From Pseudomonadota bacterium (GTDB lineage: Bacteria > Desulfobacterota > Desulfovibrionia > Desulfovibrionales > Desulfovibrionaceae): DNA of 18,239 nucleotides. Positions within the stretch are counted from its first letter, which is position 1; every line of letters begins with the position of its first letter. Below are positions 12,265 to 18,239 of this stretch, piece after piece. The stretch covers positions 1-18,239 of the forward strand of contig JAEWCY010000160.1 in NCBI GenBank assembly GCA_023390395.1. The letters run 5' to 3'. The position numbers were made by a program, and so were the translations under genes. Under the pieces are notes generated by a model, which had not been told where the DNA came from, did no database searches, and worked only from the letters and a program-made list of their open reading frames with translations.

Positions 12265-13314
12265 TCACCCCCAGGACCTGCGGGCATTTCGCAGCACCAG
12301 CGGGAAAAAGGGAATGCCGACCAGGGCCGTCAGGATGCCGAGGGGGATCTCCACGCCGAAGGCCAGCCGGGACACGTCGTCCACGAGCAGCAGATACAGC
12401 CCGCCGAGCAGGCCCGCCGTGGGCAGAAGCCGCCGGTTGGACGGGCCGACCAGCAGGCGTCCGGCATGGGGGATGATCAGCCCCACCCAGCCGACCAGCC
12501 CGGCGATGGAGACGGTGGCGGCGCTGAGGACCGTGGACAGGGCGATGAGCCAAAACCGCGCCCGGCCCACGGACAGGCCCAGGCTTCGCGCCTGCTCGTC
12601 GCCAAGGCTCAGCAGGTCGAGCTGCCGGGAGAACAGGAACAGCCCGGCCATGCCGAGAACGAACAGCGGCGTCGCCTTGAGGACCGTCTCCTTGTCCGCC
12701 CGGGACAGGCCGCCCATGAGCCAGTAGGTGATGGCCGGCAACTGGTTGGTGGGATCGGCCAGGTATTTGACCGCCGAAAGCAGGGCCGTGAAGAGGGCCG
12801 TGCTGATGACCCCTCCGAGCACGAGCAGCAGCAGGCGGTCGCCCCGGCTCAGCCGGGCCAGCCCCAGGGCCAGGGCCACGGCGGCGACGCCTCCGGCGAA
12901 GGCGCAGCCCTGCACCGCCGTCCAGGGCAGCTCGGCCAGCATGCCGAGGGCCGCGCCGAAGGACGCCCCGGCCAGCACCCCGAGCAGCCCCGGCGACACC
13001 AGGGGATTGACGAACATGGACTGGTAGGCCGCGCCCGAGGTGGACAGGGCCGCGCCGATGAGCACGGCCGCCAACAGCCTCGGGGCCCGGACGTCGCCGA
13101 GCACCACGCCGACGAGTTTGGCCTGCCGGGTCGCCGGCCCCGCCGCCGGATCGCACACGCCAAGGACGTAGCGCCATTGGTCGGCCAGGGAGATCGGGTA
13201 GTTGCCGACCGTCAGCGACCAGACGGCCGCCACGCCGAGCAGCAGGGCCAGCAGCCAGGGCGTGCCCCGGAGCAGGACGTCCGCCCGGGAGGGCTTGCCG
13301 GGGGCCGGGATCAT
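12265..13314 (-). CDS. ABC transporter permease, FecCD/BtuC family
   Basis: A 349-residue inner-membrane protein with about ten hydrophobic helices, normal for the BtuC/FecCD/MolB family. Typical features: a first helix after a short basic N-terminus (PWLLALLLGVAAVWSLTVG); DVRAPRLLAAVLIGAALSTS followed by GAAYQSMFVNPLVSPGLLG, the most conserved stretch of the family; and GLVGWVGLIIPHAGRLLVG, the loop that touches the ATPase. It forms a homodimeric channel receiving substrate from the binding protein. The ATG at 13314 overlaps the stop of the binding-protein gene (ATGA), so translation is coupled; a longer frame starting at 13566 only shadows that gene. Family membership does not tell the substrate. 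Confidence 0.95.
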   Translation of the reverse strand: MIPAPGKPSRADVLLRGTPWLLALLLGVAAVWSLTVGNYPISLADQWRYVLGVCDPAAGPATRQAKLVGVVLGDVRAPRLLAAVLIGAALSTSGAAYQSMFVNPLVSPGLLGVLAGASFGAALGMLAELPWTAVQGCAFAGGVAAVALALGLARLSRGDRLLLLVLGGVISTALFTALLSAVKYLADPTNQLPAITYWLMGGLSRADKETVLKATPLFVLGMAGLFLFSRQLDLLSLGDEQARSLGLSVGRARFWLIALSTVLSAATVSIAGLVGWVGLIIPHAGRLLVGPSNRRLLPTAGLLGGLYLLLVDDVSRLAFGVEIPLGILTALVGIPFFPLVLRNARRSWG

Positions 13315-14372
13315 GGTTTGGCGGCTCCGGCCGGTTCCAGCAGGGCCCGGGCCTCGGCCTCGGTCAGGTCCTTGTTCCAGAAGAGCTTGAAGAACTCCCG
13401 GGCCTCCTGGACCATGTCGTAGGCGAAGACGTCGGGATAAAGGGCCTGGGCCATCCATTTGAGCGACAGCAGGCGCATGAACGACGGCGGCCGGTCGAAC
13501 CAGTTGACGGGCCGGTTCTGCAGGCCGAGCACCCGGCCGTCGCGCGCGGCGGGAACGACCCGCCAAGTCGGGGAGGACAGGATGGCGGCCCGGACCTTGG
13601 GCGTTTGGGCCACGATCACCTGGGGCGCGTAGCCGATCACCGTTTCCATGCTGACCTTGTCCATGCCGAAGATGCGGCTCGGGGGGGCCCTATGGACGTT
13701 GAGGCCGCCGGCCAGCTCCAGCACCTGGGTATGAAACGAGCCCTCGCCGTCGGTGGAAAGGCCGTCCTCGCCCTCGGCGTAGTAGACGCGCAGGCGCTTG
13801 TCCCGGGGAATCGTCGCCACGCCCCGGCGGACGTCGGCCAGGGTCTTTTCGGCATAGGCGGCCAGCGCCTCGCCGCGCGCCTTGTCGCCGAGCAGTTCGC
13901 CGAACTGGCGCAGGGCCCTGGGATAGTCGTCCAGGTCGCGGCTGCCGATGCGCACCACCGGGATGCCGAGGCTGGCGAAAAGGGCTTCGAATTCCTTGTT
14001 CACCGGGGCCATGGTGCCGCCGACCACGAGATCGGGCGCGGCCTTGAGCAGGGCTTCCTTGTCCGGGGTCAGGCCCTGGCCGAAAAAACCGCCGAGCACC
14101 GGCAGGTCCCGGGCGCAGGCCGGATACCACGCCCTGGCCGCCTCGGTCTGGGGAAAATTCCAGCCCGCCAGCAGGCAGGGGTTGATGGCGTAGACCAGCA
14201 GCGCCTCGGGCGGGGACAGGGCGTAGACGCGCCTGGGCGCGTCGGGCACGGCCACGGCGACGCCGTTGGCGTCGGTGAAGGTCGCGGCCCGGACCTGGCC
14301 CGGAAGGCAGCAGGCCATGACCAGGGCAAGGACCGGGAGCGCATGGAAAAAGGGAAAAAAACGAAAACGCAT
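13311..14372 (-). CDS. Periplasmic metal/chelate-binding protein of the ABC importer
   Basis: A 353-residue binding protein of the FecB/BtuF/MolA class. The N-terminus (MRFRFFPFFHALPVLALVMA) is an export signal. Cys21 lies in a possible lipobox (LVMAC), but a signal peptidase I site after VRA (29) is equally plausible, so anchored versus soluble is open. The mature start (TFTDANGVAVAVPDAPRRVYALSPPEALLVYA) is typical of the class, as are the alternation of small lobes around a long helix (DLDDYPRALRQFGELLGDKA) and the C-terminal AYDMVQEAREFFKLFWNKDL. The WNFPQTEAARAWYP and GGFFGQGLTPDKEALLKAAP regions resemble MolA-like proteins. AGGAGG lies 5 bases before the ATG. The stop overlaps the permease start. 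Substrate is likely an oxyanion (molybdate/tungstate) or a metal chelate. Confidence 0.9.
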   Translation of the reverse strand: MRFRFFPFFHALPVLALVMACCLPGQVRAATFTDANGVAVAVPDAPRRVYALSPPEALLVYAINPCLLAGWNFPQTEAARAWYPACARDLPVLGGFFGQGLTPDKEALLKAAPDLVVGGTMAPVNKEFEALFASLGIPVVRIGSRDLDDYPRALRQFGELLGDKARGEALAAYAEKTLADVRRGVATIPRDKRLRVYYAEGEDGLSTDGEGSFHTQVLELAGGLNVHRAPPSRIFGMDKVSMETVIGYAPQVIVAQTPKVRAAILSSPTWRVVPAARDGRVLGLQNRPVNWFDRPPSFMRLLSLKWMAQALYPDVFAYDMVQEAREFFKLFWNKDLTEAEARALLEPAGAAKP

Positions 14373-14497
14373 GGCGACCTCCTTGGGAAGCGGGACCGCG
14401 GCGGACGCTCCGCCGGCCGCGGAACGCGGCCCGTCGCGGCCCGCTTGTCCCGGGCATGGGGAGGCGGCGGGCGATGCGACGCCCCCGCTCCCGGCGG
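14373..14497. other. Intra-operon gap with a GC hairpin
   Basis: This 125-base gap between the FmdE and binding-protein genes contains GGCCGCG (14415-14421) and CGCGGCC (14425-14431), a perfect 7-bp stem with a 3-base loop. It has no T tract. It could protect or cut the transcript so that the transporter genes are expressed differently from the upstream genes. Confidence 0.4.
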
Positions 14498-15076
14498 TCA
14501 TCGGCCGGCCCCGTCCGGCAGGCGGTAGTAGGCCACGCCCTCGCGGCAGGAGCGGCAGAGGGTTTCGTCGCCGACCACGATTTCCCGGCCGTCCATGATG
14601 TTCTCGCCGCAGCGGTCGCAGGCGCAGGTGCGCACCGGCCGGCCGGGCAAGTCCTCGGGACGCAGGTCCACTTCCACCGGCGTGACCAGGAGCAGCTCGT
14701 CGTCGGACAGGGTGTCCATGGGCACGTCCTCGCTCCGAGCCTCCGGCCGCTTGGGCCGCAGGGCCACACGCACGGCGCGCCCGGTTTCCAGGTGGATGAA
14801 GGTGGCCGCCATCTTGCCGTAGTCGAGCACCTTCATGGTGCGCTTGCCGGGCCGGCAGCCGGTCAGGGCCATGATGGCGTCGGTGGCGCAGCGGTCGATC
14901 TCCACGTAGACGATGAGGTTCTTGCGGTCCGCGCCCTTGGGATCGGCGATGCCGATCTCGCGCAACCCCCGCATGGTCATGCGGGTGCCAAGCTCGATGC
15001 CCCGGCACACGTCGCCGTGAAACCGGCCGGCCTCGTCCAGAAGTTTCAGATATTGCTCGCGATATTCTTCGTTCAT
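14498..15076 (-). CDS. FmdE-family protein with C-terminal zinc ribbon
   Basis: A 192-residue protein. Residues 10-135 match FmdE (first seen in the molybdenum formylmethanofuran dehydrogenase operon): FHGDVCRGIELGTRM with His20 and Cys24; EIDRCATDAIMALTGC with Asp61, Cys63, Asp66 and Cys74; and DYGKMAATFI. Residues 150-180 add a zinc ribbon, CxxC at Cys153/Cys156 and CxxC at Cys174/Cys177. FmdE proteins are implicated in molybdenum or tungsten handling, mostly by gene context; the biochemical role is not settled. There is no signal peptide, so it acts in the cytoplasm. GAGGAG precedes the ATG by 6 bases. It lies between the DUF364 gene (28 bases upstream) and the transporter. This is the main hint that the imported species relates to Mo/W, although FmdE also occurs beside other metal importers. 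Confidence 0.88.
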   Translation of the reverse strand: MNEEYREQYLKLLDEAGRFHGDVCRGIELGTRMTMRGLREIGIADPKGADRKNLIVYVEIDRCATDAIMALTGCRPGKRTMKVLDYGKMAATFIHLETGRAVRVALRPKRPEARSEDVPMDTLSDDELLLVTPVEVDLRPEDLPGRPVRTCACDRCGENIMDGREIVVGDETLCRSCREGVAYYRLPDGAGR

Positions 15077-15104
15077 GGGGAACTCCTCGGGCGAAAGCCC
15101 CTGT

Positions 15105-15965
15105 TTAGCCCCGGTCGGGCAACGGGCCGGGGCGTAAAAGGTTGACCTTGCGCAGGCAGCGGCCGAACAGGGGATACAGGCCGCCGCCTTCGGCGAGGAT
15201 GTCCAGGGCCTCGTCGGCGTCGGTGACGACCGTGGTGGCGACCAGGGTCACGCCCCGGTCGAACAGGGGATCGGGAATGAAGCCGGCCGTGGGTCCGGCC
15301 ACGGCCACGGCCGCGCCGGGGGAGACGGCCGCCAGCAGGCGCGGCAGGGAGTCGTTGGCGATGCTGGCCCCGGTGAAGACCGCGGTCTGGCAGGCGGCCA
15401 GGGCCTCGTCCAGGCGGTTAAGGTCCACGATGGCGCAGCCCGCGACCTCGGCCAGGGTCTCGGCCTTGCGGTCCGCCACCGCCAGCGCGGCCGGACCGAG
15501 GCGCAGCAGCCGCTTGATCAGCGGCACCATGGCTCCGACCATGCAGACCCGGCGGCCGGCGACCAGAGGGGCGAAGGCCTCGCCCTCGCCTTCCCCCCCG
15601 TCCCGGGCCAGGCCTTCCAGCACCGGCACGGACAAGGCGTTAAGGGCGGCCAGCCGCACCACCGGGGCGAACGGCCCCGCCTCCCGGCCCATGACCACGT
15701 CCAGGGCGGCCAGGCCCCGCACCCGGCGCAGGCCGCCGTGCAGGATGCGCCGGCTGGCCTGGGCCACCAGTTCCGGCGGGGTGTAGGCCACGCCGCCCCG
15801 CCCGTCGGACAGCCGCACCCCGGTGGCGAACACCCCCACCACCAACCGGTCGATGCGCAGCTCACCCACTCCCGGACCGAGGCGACGCGACAGGGCCGCG
15901 GCCGCGGCCTCGAAGAGCCACTCCCCGGCGGGAACCGACTCCCTGGACTCCGATGCGTCGTTCAT
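15105..15965 (-). CDS. DUF364/DUF4213 putative heavy-metal chelation protein
   Basis: A 286-residue cytoplasmic protein of the usual DUF4213-DUF364 architecture: an enolase-N-like N-terminal part (about 15-130, GVFATGVRLSDGRGGVAYTP) and a Rossmann-like C-terminal DUF364 part (about 135-280, VAGRRVCMVGAMVPLIKRL, VAVAGPTAGFIPDPLFDRGV, VVTDADEALDILAEGGG). Structural work on the family suggested a metal- or chelate-handling role without a proven reaction. The ATG at 15965 follows GGGGAGG; the longer frame to 16154 has no support. The N-terminal 15 residues (MNDASESRESVPAGE) look disordered. Placed between the TonB receptor and FmdE genes in the same operon, it is a candidate for releasing or trapping the imported metal. 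Confidence 0.85.
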   Translation of the reverse strand: MNDASESRESVPAGEWLFEAAAAALSRRLGPGVGELRIDRLVVGVFATGVRLSDGRGGVAYTPPELVAQASRRILHGGLRRVRGLAALDVVMGREAGPFAPVVRLAALNALSVPVLEGLARDGGEGEGEAFAPLVAGRRVCMVGAMVPLIKRLLRLGPAALAVADRKAETLAEVAGCAIVDLNRLDEALAACQTAVFTGASIANDSLPRLLAAVSPGAAVAVAGPTAGFIPDPLFDRGVTLVATTVVTDADEALDILAEGGGLYPLFGRCLRKVNLLRPGPLPDRG

Positions 15966-16188
15966 GACGCCTCCCCTTGCCGGCGCGCCGCGCCGTCGGC
16001 CATCGTGTTCGTGGGACCGTGGCGGTCCCGGCCGCCCTGCCGCCGCGGCCCGCAACGCGGCCCGGAGAGGAGCAGGATTAGCCGGCGCGGCGTCGCCATG
16101 GCCCTGGCCGAGTGTCGTGCCCACGAACTCCGTGCCGCTGCAATCCGTGGGCACTCCGCTCAGCAGTTATCGTATCAGGGACGACACG
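15966..16188. other. Gap between the TonB receptor and DUF364 genes, with two hairpins
   Basis: This 223-base gap inside the operon holds GTGCCCACG (16117-16125) and CGTGGGCAC (16146-16154), a perfect 9-bp stem with a 20-base loop, and GGGACC (16013-16018) and GGTCCC (16024-16029), a 6-bp stem with a 5-base loop. Neither carries a T tract. They may reduce read-through or set the 3' end of the receptor mRNA. A 13-codon frame (MADGAARRQGEAS) runs into the DUF364 start, but I cannot support it as a gene. Confidence 0.45.
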
Positions 16189-18239
16189 CTAGAATTCCAG
16201 CTTGATGCCGGCCACGGCGTTGAACGGCGCGCCCGGGTAGTAATAGATGGAGGAATCCGCCGTGCTGTCGTCGCTCGAACGGATGACGGCGATATAGCGC
16301 TGGTCCAGGATATTCTGGAGATCCAGGGTCAGGGTCACCTTCTTGCTGCCGAGCGCGTTGGGAATTTCGTAGGCCATGGACAGGTCCACGATATGGTAGC
16401 CGTCGAGGGACTGCTTGTTCTGGACGTCGCCGTAGCGCAGGTCCATGTAACGGTACGTCGGCGTGACGGAGAGCTTGTCGTATTTGGCGGTCAACCCGAA
16501 TTTCGCCTGCCACAGCGGCACGTCCGGCACCTGGTTGCCCTTGATGTTGAGGGTGGTGTTGAGCGCCGTGTTCAGGTTCTTGGTGAAGGTGAAGCGGTTG
16601 TAGGAGCCGGAGCCGAAGAGGGTCAGCCAGGACCTGACCTTCCACGAAGCCTCCAGCTCGCCGCCGATGGATTCGGCCTCGGCGTTGGTCTGGCTGTAGG
16701 AGCCGCCGACCAGGTTGTCGTAGACGGTGACCTGCTTGTCGTAGTGCCTGGAGTAGTAGAAGGTCGGCGACAGGCTGAACGTGTCGTTGGCGAAGCGCAG
16801 GCCGACGTCGAAGTTGTCCGCCGTCTCCAGCTTCATGTCGTCCCACAGGCTCTGAAAGGTGATGCCGGCGGCCTGGAACTTGGACACGTACTTGGAGTAG
16901 CCGTTGTAAAACGGCCCCTGGGGCGGACAGGCGTAGGTGCGGCCGTACATGAAGCGGGCCGAGAGCTGGTCGGTCAGATCGTAGCTGATGCCGGCGTTGG
17001 GCAGCCAGACGTCCTTGGTGGCCTTTTTCGCGCTCAGGCTCGCATTGGGCGTGAGCAACGTGTCGAGGACATCGTCGTAGGAGCCGTCCGGCACGCCGGT
17101 GGTGTTGTAGGCGGTGACGGAAGGAAAATCGACGGACAGGTAGCGCAGGCCGGCGGACAGATGCACCTTGCCCAGGTCGGTCTTGGTCTGCAGATAGGGC
17201 GAATGGAAGATGCGGTCCCCGACCTCGGCCAGGTTGGACCAGCTGCTGAAATAGGAGCCGTAGTTCGACAGGTTGAAGGTCCGCACGCTGGCCGGCACGG
17301 GAGGATACATCGCCAGGTTCTGGTACCAGTAGCCGAGCTTGACGGTCACCGGGTCGAGCTTCTGTTCGATCTGGGCCAGATAGCCGAACTGCCGCTGCTC
17401 GTAGTCCATGACGGTGTAGGTGTAGCCGCTGCCGGTCGACTTGGCGCTGTTGGCGCCCGTGTTGTAGCGGCGTCCGTCGTTGCCGGCGTAATACGGCCGG
17501 AAGGAAGCCGTGGCCCCCTGCCAGAGCTTGGCCTCGAGCTTGCCGAACACGGACCATTCGTCGAAGTACTGCCGGTTGTAGCCGTAGTAGGCGTAGTCCA
17601 CGGACGGGGTGCCGGTCATTTCGCCCGTGAAGTCGAAGCCGCGATAATAGCTCTGGCTCCTGGTCTGGGCGTAGGTGAGCGGGCGGTACTCGTCCTGGTT
17701 GAACTTGTTGTAGAGGGCGTAGACCTCGAGGTTCAGGCGGTTGTCGAACAGGGGCTGGGCCAGGCCGCCCATGAAGTTCAGGCGTTCGGCGTCGCCCGTG
17801 CCGCGCCACTTGTCGGCCAAGGCGTGGGAAAACGAACCGAAGACGCGCGTCCCTGTAGCCAGTTCCCCGGAATCCAGCCGGCCGTAGGTGCGGTTGAAAT
17901 TGTAGGTGCCGATCTTCTGTTCGATGGTCGCCCCCCGCGTATAGGAGGGACCCAGGACCTGCATGTCCAGCACGCCGGCGGCGTCGCCGAAGCCGAAGCC
18001 CTTGTCGGCCGGGATGGGCCCCCGGTACAGGCTCATGGAATCGATGTTTTCCAGGTCGATGTAGTTGCCCGAAGCGCCGTAGCCCGTGGAGATGCCGATG
18101 GGCGCGCCGTTTATGGTCTGGGACAGGCTGCCGAAGGTGAAGGCCGACTGGCCGCGGATGCGGATGTTGGACTCGTTGACCAGCCCGTAGGCGTCCATGG
18201 ATTCGCTGTTGACCGAAGGCATGAGCTTGTTGAGGACGG
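16189..18239 (-). CDS. TonB-dependent outer-membrane receptor (N-terminus outside window)
   Basis: About 680 residues are visible and the frame runs off the window, so the signal peptide, TonB box and start of the plug are not seen. The visible plug contains NIRIRGQSAFTFGSLSQTIN and SMSLYRGPIPADKGFGFGDA, the usual plug signatures. Residues after about 95 are a 22-strand-type beta barrel rich in alternating aromatic residues, ending KLEF with the C-terminal phenylalanine needed for BAM insertion. Such receptors pull scarce metal complexes, siderophores or cobalamin across the outer membrane with TonB energy. It heads the visible operon, so it is likely the outer-membrane step for the ABC importer encoded downstream. 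Sequence alone does not name the ligand. Confidence 0.93.
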   Translation of the reverse strand, partial: VLNKLMPSVNSESMDAYGLVNESNIRIRGQSAFTFGSLSQTINGAPIGISTGYGASGNYIDLENIDSMSLYRGPIPADKGFGFGDAAGVLDMQVLGPSYTRGATIEQKIGTYNFNRTYGRLDSGELATGTRVFGSFSHALADKWRGTGDAERLNFMGGLAQPLFDNRLNLEVYALYNKFNQDEYRPLTYAQTRSQSYYRGFDFTGEMTGTPSVDYAYYGYNRQYFDEWSVFGKLEAKLWQGATASFRPYYAGNDGRRYNTGANSAKSTGSGYTYTVMDYEQRQFGYLAQIEQKLDPVTVKLGYWYQNLAMYPPVPASVRTFNLSNYGSYFSSWSNLAEVGDRIFHSPYLQTKTDLGKVHLSAGLRYLSVDFPSVTAYNTTGVPDGSYDDVLDTLLTPNASLSAKKATKDVWLPNAGISYDLTDQLSARFMYGRTYACPPQGPFYNGYSKYVSKFQAAGITFQSLWDDMKLETADNFDVGLRFANDTFSLSPTFYYSRHYDKQVTVYDNLVGGSYSQTNAEAESIGGELEASWKVRSWLTLFGSGSYNRFTFTKNLNTALNTTLNIKGNQVPDVPLWQAKFGLTAKYDKLSVTPTYRYMDLRYGDVQNKQSLDGYHIVDLSMAYEIPNALGSKKVTLTLDLQNILDQRYIAVIRSSDDSTADSSIYYYPGAPFNAVAGIKLEF

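Overview
The window looks like a stretch of a high-GC Gram-negative anaerobe, most likely a sulfate reducer of the Desulfovibrionaceae (Desulfovibrio or Solidesulfovibrio type). This is inferred from the combination of a TonB-dependent receptor, a DUF364 protein, a stand-alone FmdE protein and a MolA/FecB-type ABC importer, from the roughly 65-70% GC core, and from the phage and small regulatory genes on the left. No 16S or other marker is present, so the taxonomy is a guess.

Left part (1-6860) is accessory DNA. It opens with the 5' end of an IS3-family transposase orfA, whose IS terminus near base 122 cuts into a phage structural gene (to 903). Next come a tiny coupled ORF, a terminator and a cobalamin-binding-type radical SAM gene (1115-2122) that ends in a strong hairpin. 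AT-richer DNA then carries a 64-residue four-cysteine protein with its own good promoter and Shine-Dalgarno (SD), and a small XRE repressor. The repressor diverges from two unknown genes across a 19-bp inverted repeat containing antiparallel promoter-like boxes. After a terminator, a 40-residue membrane peptide and about 700 bp of non-coding DNA with small repeats, comes a complete DarT-DarG toxin-antitoxin pair (4757-6469). It is visibly lower in GC than the right-hand half. A degenerate 19-20-bp tandem repeat (6492-6620) and non-coding DNA close the accessory region.

Middle part (6862-11182, all minus strand) is a compact four-gene operon with overlapping ends. It encodes a protein with three DUF202-like membrane domains, a second with two, a HAMP-type sensor histidine kinase and a single-domain response regulator. 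Both DUF202 proteins begin with a region resembling the MshEN (GspE/PilB N-terminal) domain. All five DUF202 units contain Arg-Thr (or Arg-Ser/Arg-Asn) at exact seven-residue intervals. I do not know a described system with this layout, and it is the best candidate here for something new.

Right part (11448-18239, all minus strand) is a metal or metal-chelate uptake operon. In transcription order it has a TonB-dependent outer-membrane receptor (running off the window), a DUF364/DUF4213 protein, an FmdE protein with a C-terminal zinc ribbon, a periplasmic binding protein, a FecCD/BtuC-type permease and its ATPase. The receptor would bring a complex across the outer membrane, and the binding protein, permease and ATPase would take it into the cytoplasm. 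There DUF364 and FmdE could handle the metal. The substrate is not decided by the sequence: molybdate/tungstate or an iron/nickel/cobalt chelate are all possible.
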